Origin: Acanthosepion lycidas
Lineage: Eukaryota > Mollusca > Cephalopoda > Sepiida > Sepiidae
Direction: 5' to 3'
DNA length: 64,000 nt
Assembly (NCBI GenBank): GCA_963932145.1
Contig: OZ010574.1
Coordinates: 83,361,549 to 83,425,548, forward strand
Of this stretch, positions 1 to 8,789 are shown one piece after another (positions within the stretch are counted from its first letter, which is position 1; the number at the start of each line of letters is the position of its first letter). The position numbers were made by a program, and so were the translations under genes. The notes beneath the pieces were generated by a model. The model searched no databases, was not told the DNA's origin, and saw only the letters and a program-made list of their open reading frames with translations.

Positions 1-1085
1 TCCCTGTGCAGATCTGCGCCCAAATTCACCATTTCGGAAGACATCTTGCTGAACTTATGTCTAATTACCTGGCCCATGTACCGCTCACTATTCAAACAAT
101 CCATGGCCTCCCTAGCTAAAGCTATCTCTAGGGGATCCCCCCAGCCACCGCCCGGGAATAACTAGCCTTAAGCCTCTTGACCTTGTCAGCTCTATCTAGG
201 GTGAGCCGTTTGCTGAACTCAGTGGTGAAAGACCTAATCCTACATTTAAGACGTTCCCACCACCTATTCCCGATAACCGCCCCCACTAGCTCCCGCTGCA
301 CTAGTCTAATTAGCTGCTCCTGGAAGTCCAGTAAAGACAGATTGAACTTCCAGTACCCAGCCATTCTAGGCCTATTGTCTAACGCCACCCGGGCACAGAC
401 AAGTTTGTGGTCCGAATAGCCTACCCAGTGGAACGTAGGGCAATCTAGTAGATCTATGTCGACTCTTCTCACTAAAATTCTCTCAAGGTAGCTAACCACC
501 TTGTCAAAAGGCGAATTAAGAGCCCACGTCCACATTCTCCCCCCCGGGATGATCGACCCGGTATCTATCGACAAGACCATAATCGTCGATCAGATCAACC
601 AGGCTGCGATCGCCACTTCTCCCGCTAGCTCCCCGCCCCCTGTCTAATTTGGGGTCCAGGATGGCATTCCAGTCACCCATTAAAACTAGGTGCGTTGAAT
701 CCACTAGGAACAGCCCCAACCACCGAAAAAATGAGACCCGCTCCTCCCGGTCATTGGGCGCATAAACCACGACTCAAAACGAACCACTTTTCATGGCAAT
801 ATCGGCCACGATCAACCGGCCCTCGGCATCGGTATGCACAAGGTCCACCTTTGCATCAAGAGTACGCCTGACAAGCAAAGAAACTCCTCTGGCAGAACGG
901 TCCCCATATGCTGAATAGATGACAAAGTCATCCTCCAGCACACATGCATTGGAAGTGCAAACACAGTGGGTCTCTTCGATCGCGGCGACATCCACATCAA
1001 AGGACAACAGGTCCCGGAGCAGACGGGCAGCCTTACCCCGATCCCTCAAGCCCCTCACATTCAGCATAGCTATCTTAATTGTCAT
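1..1085 (-). pseudogene. LINE ORF2, endonuclease domain, truncated by window edge
   Basis: Start at 1085 (MTIKIAMLNVRGLRDRG). Endonuclease/exonuclease/phosphatase-fold motifs appear in order: LNVRGL, EETH (near 970), GDWNAILD (662-680) and GYSDHKLV (404-421), the last containing the catalytic Asp-His. This domain nicks the target DNA before reverse transcription. A TGA at 774-776 interrupts SGSF/VVVYAPND in the same frame and is consistent with CGA to TGA decay. Single-base shifts follow in a 7-base C run near 545 and a G/C run near 130. Past them the frame stays open to base 1 (LEIALAREAMDCLN). The homopolymer position of both shifts means sequencing error cannot be excluded. Confidence 0.82.
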
Positions 1086-1127
1086 CGTTTAGGCCTGCAA
1101 AAAAAGAAAAAGAATAAGCGCAAAAAC

Positions 1128-2964
1128 CTACTCACATACAGGGCAGAAATCTGTAGGCGAAAGGACCCCAACGGATTGTCCTAGGCTCCCTACACCTAGA
1201 TCTGACGTAATTCGTCCTTCCAGGACAATCCCGCCAATGTCCGAAGGATAAGTCAGTTTTAAGCACCTACATAAGGAGGGGTGGAGAATAACGGGGACCC
1301 TCCCGGCACAATATTGCCTCAGTTTCTTTAAATAGGGTGAGTCTGTTTCGACCATCCTCATTTTAGGGAAATTCTCTTTAGCTTCCGCAACATGCCCCCA
1401 GACTTTCAGGTAAGTCCTCGTGTCTCTGACACAGATAATTACACCCAGGGCATCAGGGAAGTTACGCGGGTCCTCCACCGACTTCCCATCCACTGACTCC
1501 AGTTTATACAAGAGCCCTAACTGGGCCCTCTTTTGGCTGGACAGGGATTTCCTGTATTCTTCCCTGTCCACCCTGCAAATGTCTTCTGGCCCTGCAAAAA
1601 GTTTTTTCTTTTTCTTGCCCCTGGAACGGTGGGGAGGGGAAGAGGTGGATGTATGAGGGGGTGTTGAAGATGAGCTGAGGGGAGAGATGGAGGGAGAGGG
1701 GGGTGTAACACAGGTAGGGGAAGAAGAGGTACACCTTGGTTTAGGTACTGCCATATTTTCTTTTGGGTCAGCCGGGACGGAAAGGAACCTGACTTTGTCT
1801 CTGCTTGCCTCCGCCCTACTGTGCCCCAAGTTCTTTGGTAGCTGTTTTTCCACCTCCTCATCCTCCTCTCTACCTCTCTTTATGGTAGACGTCCGAGGTG
1901 GTGGCATAGTGTCGACCTCCATTTCTTGCTTTCCTTGTTGTTTGCTATGACTTTTCTTTGTTTGCGTTGCTTGCTTTTCTGTCTTTCTGAGGTTCCCTGC
2001 CTTCTTGGGGCTTTCAGCAGAGCATTCAGCCTTTTTGGTATTTTCTGCCCTTCTCGGGCTTTCCACCTTGTTGGGACTTTCCTCCTGCCCCTTTCTTGCC
2101 TGTTGTTGTGCAGTTACAGTCCCCTCTTTCTCGGGAGGAGAGGACATACTTTTTGCCCTCCTGCTAACTACCTCCTTCCAAGTGCCTTCCGGGTCTTTTT
2201 TTCCTTTTCCCTCCTCTGCTACTGCTGCTTCTTTTGCTGCCACTGCCATTGTTGCAGTTGTTGAGGGCTGAGGAAGTTGCAGGGGCACTCCTTCACCATG
2301 TGTCCCGGGGTGCCGCATGACCAACAGCAAAGTTTCCAACCCTCTACCACAACTAACATTCTTCTTTTTCGGCATGTGAGAACATTGGGGACCATCCCAA
2401 AACTTTTCTGCGACAGGGTGACTTGCAGCTCTATGTCCCCAGTTGTGATTCCCGACTTCCCTAGAACCGCCCTTACCTCGTTCACTTTTCCAAATTTGGT
2501 GAAAAGAATGCACCCATCCTATCTTCACTAATGTCAACTGGCACCCCGTGGACTGTAATTTTTGTCTTCCGAGTGCCCATATATTCTGTCTGCAGCTTTA
2601 TATTCTTTGTGGTTAACACATTCCCAGCCAATGCCTTTGCCTCTTGCTCTGAGGGGAGGAGAATGTCCCACATGGCATTCGATCTTCTAGCCAGAACTCT
2701 AGGATAGATTTTCAATGTCTTAAGGACCTCTTCCATGGTCTCCCTGCCTACCCCAACCAGTTTACGGCTTTTCACATCCGAGGTTTTTACAGCCTCCCAG
2801 ATTTCTGGGATTGTCACAAAATCATTATTCTTGAAGGAATCCTCAAACTTGCTGAACTGAGCCTCATAGTACTCAGCATCCTTCTTAACTTGATTGTTTT
2901 TACACCGAGCTGTTTCCACAGGTGACACTGGCGGTGGTGAATTATTCGTATTTTCTTCCGCCAT
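1128..2964 (-). pseudogene. LINE ORF1 protein with CCHC zinc knuckle, frameshifted
   Basis: ORF1 binds the element's RNA and forms the retrotransposition particle. The start at 2964 gives MAEENTNNSPPPVSP and an RRM-like segment containing TKITVHGVPVDISEDRM. The frame is lost near 2485 at an A/T run. A second frame carries the knuckle CWSCGTPGHMVKEC (CX2CX4HX4C, about 2286-2327). A second shift near 2275, in a C run, leads into a long Lys/Glu/Ser/Pro-rich tail that is open to 1128. The tail holds a poly-Lys patch (SRGKKKKKLF) and a folded C-terminal part (GVIICVRDTRTYLKVWGHV). It was once one protein of roughly 600 residues, now in three frames. ORF2 follows 42 bp downstream on the same strand. 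The family is known for RNA binding; nothing here shows that this copy works. Confidence 0.8.
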
Positions 2965-3390
2965 GGTGGCAGGCCACCATGACAGGACAAGTAAACAGTA
3001 TCTATTTTTTTTTTTAAATTGTTTTTCCGAATACGGAATGAATCATCCAAACCAAACGAAATAAAATAAAAGAAAAACGTGGGCAACCAAAGGTAGAAAA
3101 TGCAATAATTCAAACAAAACAAAAATGCAAATGAAAATTGTGGAGGAGGGAAAAATTATATACAAAGAAGTAAACGAAAAGGTAAGGAAATAAACAAAAC
3201 GCAAAAGCACAGAAATGCACACCGGAAATAAACAGAAAAGTAGAAACTGAAAAATTCAAAAAAGGTTTTTAGCAAAACAAATCAAACTTAAAATAAAGAA
3301 ACCACTTATCAGTTCACACTTGAGTTCAATCAGTACGTCATACTACACCACCTCGTCCAATAATCAAAAAGACCTGGGCGGGTGAGTAAC
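2965..3390 (-). other. A-rich leader between monomer array and ORF1
   Basis: Non-repeated segment between the start codon of LINE ORF1 and the first 250-bp monomer. On the minus strand it is T-rich and has no long frame. It probably forms the proximal 5' UTR. Confidence 0.5.
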
Positions 3391-4656
3391 TCAATACAAA
3401 CCCTGCGGTATTTACTTGACTCCCACGAGGTCAAGATGTGACACAAGGTCGTTTTTCGTGGGAAACCCGAGCGTTTCCGCATAGGGTCACTGGTCAAATA
3501 TTGGTCATAACATGTCCAAGCTTAATCAAGTTTTAGTCCAAATTGGTCTTAGCTTGTCTTAGAATGTCCTGATATGGTCCAAACTAGACTTTGCCGCGGT
3601 CGCAACCCAGCCCGAAGACCGGGCGCTGACCTCGCTGCGGTCAATACAAACCCTGCGGTATTTACTTGACTCCCACGAGGTCAAGATGTGACACAAGGTC
3701 GTTTTTCGTGGGAAACCCGAGCGTTTCCGCATAGGGTCACTGGTCAAATATTGGTCATAACATGTCCAAGCTTAATCAAGTTTTAGTCCAAATTGGTCTT
3801 AGCTTGTCTTAGCATGTCCTGATATGGTCCAAACTAGACTTTGCCGCAGTCGCAACCCAGCCCGAAGGCCGGGCGCTGACCTCGCTGCGGTCAATACAAA
3901 CCCTGCGGTATTTACTTGACTCCCACGAGGTCAAGATGTGACACAAGGTCGTTTTTCGTGGGAAACCCGAGCGTTTCCGCATAGGGTCACTGGTCAAATA
4001 TTGGTCATAACATGTCCAAGCTTAATCAAGTTTTAGTCCAAATTGGTCTTAGCTTGTCTTAGCATGTCCTGATATGGTCCAAACTAGACTTTGCCGCGGT
4101 CGCAACCCAGCCCGAAGGCCGGGCGCTGACCTCGCTGCGGTCAATACAAACCCTGCGGTATTTACTTGACTCCCACGAGGTCAAGATGTGACACAAGGTC
4201 GTTTTTCGTGGGAAACCCGAGCGTTTCCGCATAGGGTCACTGGTCAAATATTGGTCATAACATGTCCAAGCTTAATCAAGTTTTAGCCCAAACTGGTCTT
4301 AGCTTGTCTTAGCATGTCCTGATATGGTCCAAACTAGACTTTGCCGCGGTCGCAACCCAGCCCGAAGGCCGGGCGCTGACCTCGCTGCGGTCAATACAAA
4401 CCCTGCGGTATTTACTTGACTCCCACGAGGTCAAGATGTGACACAAGGTCGTTTTTCGTGGGAAACCCGAGCGTTTCCGCATAGGGTCACTGGTCAAATA
4501 TTGGTCATAACATGTCCAAGCTTAATCAAGTTTTAGCCCAAACTGGTCTTAGCTTGTCTTAGCATGTCCTGATATGGTCCAAACTAGACTTTGCCGCGGT
4601 CGCAACCCAGCCCGAAGGCCGGGCGCTGACCTCGCTGCGGTCAATACAAACCCTGC
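3391..4656. repeat. Tandem array, five 250-bp monomers
   Basis: The string TCAATACAAACCCTGCGG recurs at 3391, 3641, 3891, 4141 and 4391, with a partial sixth start at 4641, so the period is exactly 250 bp. Monomers differ at only a handful of bases (for example G/A near 3597, C/T near 4286), which implies recent homogenisation. Each contains a CpG-rich core (GCCGCGGTCGCAACCCAG) unusual for this AT-rich window. The 62-codon frame repeated every 250 bp on the minus strand follows from the repetition and is not evidence for a protein. The position, directly 5' of the LINE leader, resembles monomeric 5' UTR promoters such as those of mouse L1. Confidence 0.95.
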
Positions 4657-4860
4657 AAACTAACTGATGAATCAAGCTGGTATTTATACAGAAATACCTC
4701 CACTCATGTACCAGCAGCCAATCCCAGCCCAAGCAATGGACTATCCCACTTTAGCACAATGAGATGCTCCATCGCACCATAAATAGCTCTCTTTCTCAAG
4801 GTTGAGTTATTATTCACTCAGCTTGCTCCACAACTGAGTGTTTATCTTGACCGCATGATT
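4657..4860. promoter_or_regulatory. Promoter-like segment facing both ways
   Basis: On the minus strand TGTATAAATACC (4679-4690) lies about 25 bp before the start of the monomer array and about 30 bp after an inverted CCAAT motif (GATTGGCTG, near 4717-4725). On the plus strand ACCATAAATAGC (4776-4787) follows GCAGCCAATCCC. It could be the LINE transcription start or the end of an unrelated element. It rests on motif spacing only. Confidence 0.4.
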
Positions 4861-4879
4861 GTTCTACAGTCTTTTTCAT

Positions 4880-5163
4880 TTATATATATATATATATATA
4901 TATTTCCCAAAAAATTTCGCTTGAAGATGGAACAGAGCCTACTTTAACTCAAGTTAATTCAAATATTATTTTGAAGTTTTCAGCTCTTGTTTTGAAACAT
5001 GAGACCTCTTATGTAGCAAGTTGGAATCATATTTTTAAATAAATAATTATATTTATGCTCTACTTTCGTATCGAGCACTATTTTTTAAAAATAATTACAA
5101 AAATACTAAGGAACTTTGGATTATTTACCAAACCAGTTTCTTTCCTATTTTCTACAATATTTT

Positions 5164-5207
<44 letters not shown>

Positions 5208-5695
5208 TAATATTTCAGTTGTAAAATATATGTGAGGGAGGCACAACCCAGGTTTGAATCTCACGATGGTTGATTTGTCAGGAATGTGACTTCTTGATAT
5301 TATCAGTGTGCAGAGGTGATTCCAGCATGTAAGTGCTTTAGGAAGTGCTTGAAAAATATACCACAAGCTAACACAAGCTTGGGTAGATGAAAATGTTCAG
5401 AGGCCATCAGTGGTTGTCCTATCATGCAGTCACAAGTCATTAGGTCTAAGCATACTGGTCTTGTTCAAACTGTTGATCACATGAGATGATGGGCTCTCTT
5501 TCTCTCAGAAACTAAAGTTCACTCAGCATAGTTGCAGCATAAAGCATAAGCAAGCTCTGTGGGTGTTGAAAAAATACAAATGTACCTGAGCTGGTGTCTG
5601 CCAGAGGGATTGGTTAGATTGAAATTGATTTTCCTGTTTGAAAAAAACAATCTGCTCAAAAACATGTACCTTTTTAATATATTTGTTATAATAAG

Positions 5696-5734
<39 letters not shown>
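4880..5734. repeat. Three (TA)n arrays: 4880-4903, 5167-5204, 5699-5734
   Basis: Pure TA dinucleotide runs of 24, 38 and 36 bp. Between them 5055-5080 holds GCTCTACTTTCGTATCGAGC, a short motif repeated in diverged form at 62906-62927 and, inverted, near 15372-15393. Confidence 0.9.
5236..5420 (+). mobile_element. SINE family S2, 5'-truncated
   Basis: Begins inside the B box (GGTTTGAATCTCACG) and follows the S2 copy at 20359-20571 through GATTTGTCAGGAATGTGACTT, CAGTGTGCAGAGGTGATTCC, a GTGCTT-repeat segment and CTTGGGTAGA. The A box is missing. Confidence 0.55.
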
Positions 5735-5739
<5 letters not shown>

Positions 5740-6530
5740 ATTTTGACTTGTACAATGAGTTTTCATTCATGTAACCGTATTGCGAATTCTGAGGCTGTTT
5801 ATTTTCACTTTGCACTCATGACTTTTTGGGAAAGGCATGAATTCATTTTTCCTTACATTCTGACTATTCAACAGATATCTTGATGAAATACATTCATATA
5901 TGTCATGTCAGGATCATTGATAGTGAAAAGAATGACAGGGTATTTGGAAAATCCACTGTCCTCTAAGTAGTTTTCTTATCTGACCAGTAGCAATAAAAAG
6001 GCTTTTTTTCCTATTGTCAATCATGACAAAGACTATTGAATAGTTTTATAAACAAAGTAAAGATAAAAAAAAAACAAAAGCCACTTTTAAATGGTCATAT
6101 GAGAAGACCATTTGCTGATAAATATTTTTCATGTTGTCAAATCAAATTATATGTTGAAAGAAAACAGTATTTTCTTGGATATGTTAGTCCTCAGACTGCA
6201 ACTGAAATTGCCATAATGCAGGAACATGAGGTTTGGCTTGTTTATCTTAAATATTATAGTGTCTTTTCACATCTTTTTTCTTTATTCTTCAGTCTCTGTG
6301 AAAGAAAGGAACACTTTTAGATTGATGTATATATGTTATTTTTAGTCTGTACGGTATTTGTGCAATATGAAGTCTTCATATTTATAAGATGACAAACATC
6401 CACTTGAAATTATTCTTTTTGTCTTCATTTTTGTTGCAAAACATTGACATTTTCTTTTTCTTTTACATATGATCTAGATCCATAGGAATTTTATGGTGCA
6501 TCTTTGCAGTTCAGTAAGTCAACAAAAGAA
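5735..6530. other. AT-rich, no recognised feature
   Basis: Includes a 94-codon plus-strand frame at 6036-6320 with no recognisable motif and Lys/Phe/Tyr-rich composition as expected of AT-rich DNA. I do not call it a gene. Confidence 0.4.
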
Positions 6531-6534
6531 AATT

Positions 6535-6720
6535 CATATAATTTAAATCCATCTCTTCTCACCTATCTATGTGTTAAATAGTAGGATTACTATCTGGGAA
6601 AATAATTTTTTATCTCCAAAAGATTGTTAATGCAATATTCACTCACAAAAAGCAATCATTCTTACAATCCCAAAAATATATTTGGGTTTTAATTACCCTC
6701 AAATGTTTGATAAACCATAA
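6535..6720 (+). mobile_element. SINE family S1, tail type T1, 5'-truncated
   Basis: Starts in the central domain (ATCCATCTCTTCTCACC, GTGTTAAATAGTAGG) and continues into tail T1 (TTGTTAATGCAATATTCACT, then ATTCTTACAATC), as in the copies at 19211 and 30449. Confidence 0.55.
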
Positions 6721-6814
6721 AAAATAATGATGAATTATTTACAATTAGGAAATAAGCTTGTTCATTGCTTGAAAAATATGAGTTAGTTTTTTGTTTTTTT
6801 TTAATGAAGACTGT

Positions 6815-7135
6815 TTGTCTTGTGATCAGTTGTTTAAATGGTTGACAGTTGATTACCATCAGCAGTATTTGATTTGAGATGGTAAGATAGGTCTTAAATT
6901 TCAAGCAAGCAGAAAATTTTATTATCAAATACAAATGTGTTCAAGGGTGTAATCCATATAGAGAATGGTTCAGTATAACCTTCTCTGCATGACAAATAAA
7001 AAACAAAATCTTTATTTTATTCCTTTGGGTTTTTTAGTTATCTACTTAAGTACAAGTCTCTTCTGTTCAGTTGTCAGCCAGGTTGTATAAATGGTTTGTA
7101 GTTGAGTGACATCAGTGTTTGATTTGAGACTGGAA
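6815..7135 (+). repeat. Diverged direct duplication about 240 bp apart
   Basis: 6828-6890 and 7068-7130 share the order AAATGGTT, AGTTGA, CATCAG, TTTGATTTGAGA. Probably parts of two old SINE or LINE fragments. Confidence 0.35.
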
Positions 7136-7177
7136 TGTTCATTTAATGTAGTTCTTGTTGCACTATCAATCAAATGA

Positions 7178-7520
7178 TGTGCAGGCAATGTAAAGGATAC
7201 CATTAGTGAAATCAATAAGTCAAATTAAAATTCTGGGCTTATCTATTGCATTAATTTTTACACAAATGGGAAAGACATGAAACTGTCTCTTCTCTCCTCA
7301 GCTGTAGTGTTAAATAGCAGAATAGACTGGCCTTTTAGCCTTGGGTGACAACCAGTCTAAGACAATGAAAAAATTCTGAATTCCAAACCATAGAGAAGAA
7401 AGTGGGAACCATGCTACTACCTCTCCCAAAAATGTATAGTAATTCATAAATGATAAAGAAATGGACTGTGTGGAAAGTCATGATCACCTACATTATGAAG
7501 CGACAAAAAAATGTCAACCA
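7178..7520 (+). mobile_element. SINE family S1, tail type T2
   Basis: Head GATGTGCAGGCAATGTAAAGG, central domain, then tail T2 (TTTTAGCCTTGGGTGACAAC) ending in GTCATGATCACCTACATTAT. The last part resembles the 3' coding end of LINE family B (compare MIAYVLKG at 48446-48652). Confidence 0.6.
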
Positions 7521-7819
7521 TAAATATGTCCATGGTGTCCAGTCCATAAGGAAAACAGTTCTTTACAACTTTATTTTATTGCTCCCTCACCCTGTTCTGC
7601 CATTCATTTGTACAGGCCTATTAGGTAGGCTGCTCTCTGTTTCCCCATATCCATCTTGAATTCAATGCCCTGTGTGTATCAAATTCACCAAGCACTCTTT
7701 TCTCATTGTATATTCCGGAAATTTCAACTGTCTGTTTCTGATTCAAAGTATATACCCTTTTTGTTTATATTTTTCTTAAAACTTCCTTGTTGCTCACATG
7801 CTCCATCCCTGGTATTCCC

Positions 7820-8240
7820 AGTGATGAAATGTCATCAGCATTTCACTACGATATCTCTGTTACTATGGCCAATGTTCAGACAAGTTATATTCCTTACTGT
7901 CGCCAGTTTACACCTTCACAGCTAGGACCCACCATGCCATATTCACAATGGCAAGCAATCCCTTTCTCTTTCATGTTCCTTTGATGAAAAGCAAATTCCA
8001 CTTAAACAGCTTCTTGCCAATAACTGTTACTTTGTGGAACAAACTCCCATGAGAATGTTTCCCTGACAGCTACAATCTTTGACACTTTAAGTCCAGAGTT
8101 ATCTGATATCTATTCTACTCATCATTATAATACTCTCTTATTTCTCTACTTCCCTCTCCCTTAGAATCTCTCTCAGTAACCTTCTACCTCGAGTGGCTCT
8201 TGGGCCCTGTATTGGGTAAATTAACAGTAATAAAAAAAAG
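7820..8240 (+). mobile_element. LINE family A, 3' end, nested in LINE B
   Basis: The frame carries TLWNKLP and ECFPDSYNL, the C-terminal signature of CR1/Jockey-type RT proteins. The 3' end is CTCGAGTGGCTCTTGGGCC followed by GTAATAAAAAAAAG. It is a typical 5'-truncated insertion. Confidence 0.7.
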
Positions 8241-8474
8241 ATTTCACTGCCATATAGGAAGATTGATATTACTTAACAGATCAGTACTTTGTTTCTAAAA
8301 AAAAGTTACTCTTTTGCTATTCCAAAGCACCTTCAGATTTCAAAATCACATTTTTCCTTCATCTGTTAAAACACTATCCTGAAATTTAAATTTTTGTATT
8401 TGCTTGATTTTGACATCCCTAATTTGTAGCTTGCACTTTACGTTGTTCCTTTAGCTGACAGCCGTGCATTCTTA

Positions 8475-8554
8475 TTAGGTTGGTGCAAAAATAATGACGT
8501 TTTCTCACTTATGTTACTATGTGAGAAAACGTCATTATTTTTGCACCAACCTAA
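8475..8554. mobile_element. Mariner-type MITE 1 (80 bp, perfect palindrome)
   Basis: Two 34-bp arms, identical in inverted orientation, flank a 12-base loop (TTATGTTACTAT). The ends read TTAGGTTGGTGCAAAAATAA, close to the terminal repeat of Hsmar1/MADE1. TA duplications lie at 8473-8474 and 8555-8556. It sits inside LINE B, so the LINE is older. Confidence 0.92.
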
Positions 8555-8789
8555 TACAATTGAAGCTCAGTCTTTTCACCTCACATTTCTTTACTGTCTT
8601 GCCTAGGAATTTCTGCAGCTTTCTGTCTGCCATAAACATGGTGTTATCTGTGCATCTTATGTTCATTACTCATGTTCAGTAATTCATTTTCTGTCCATAT
8701 GCAAGTGGTTTGCTTCCAGTAAATCTTCTTTAAGTTGGGGACCACTACTACTGCCCTCTCATGGTGTTGGGAAAGAACAAGTCTTCATC

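Larger units (their letters stand above)
1..4656 (-). mobile_element. LINE family E, 5' part (ORF1, ORF2 endonuclease, repeated 5' region)
   Basis: A non-LTR retrotransposon read right to left. On its 5' side lie five 250-bp monomers, then about 425 bp of A-rich leader, ORF1 with a CCHC knuckle, a 42-bp gap, and ORF2 beginning with an apurinic-type endonuclease. The reverse transcriptase lies beyond the left edge of the window. The ORF1 layout (RRM-like fold followed by a single knuckle and a long basic low-complexity stretch) resembles Nimb/I or Tx1-type elements; I cannot decide the clade without the RT. Lesions are few (two ORF1 frameshifts; in ORF2 one stop and two homopolymer frameshifts), so the copy seems relatively young. 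Confidence 0.8.
7655..8760 (-). mobile_element. LINE family B, RT to C-terminus, with two nested insertions
   Basis: On the minus strand 8690-8560 reads as a decayed RT palm (NIRCTDNTMFMADRKLQ, matching the NIRYADNTVMIADIEKKLQ of the copy at 48-49 kb). It resumes at 8470-8240 (CKLQIRDVKIKQIQKFK, then SVLTDEGK and a decayed LYGSE) and again at 7815-7655 with the C-terminal region. MITE 8475-8554 splits the first two blocks, and the 3' end of a LINE A in the opposite direction (about 7820-8240) splits the last two. Many stops and shifts make this an old copy. Confidence 0.7.

Noticed and set aside
1420..2531. Plus-strand frames rich in Leu, Ser and Cys
   Set aside because: Antisense shadows of LINE ORF1.
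3559..4497. Four identical 62-codon minus-strand frames spaced 250 bp
   Set aside because: They repeat because the DNA repeats; no motif, and the period is not a multiple of three.
3391..4656. CRISPR-like regular repeats
   Set aside because: Repeats are contiguous without unique spacers, and the genome is animal-like.
6036..6320. 94-codon frame as a host gene or exon
   Set aside because: No motif, no convincing splice context, AT-driven composition.
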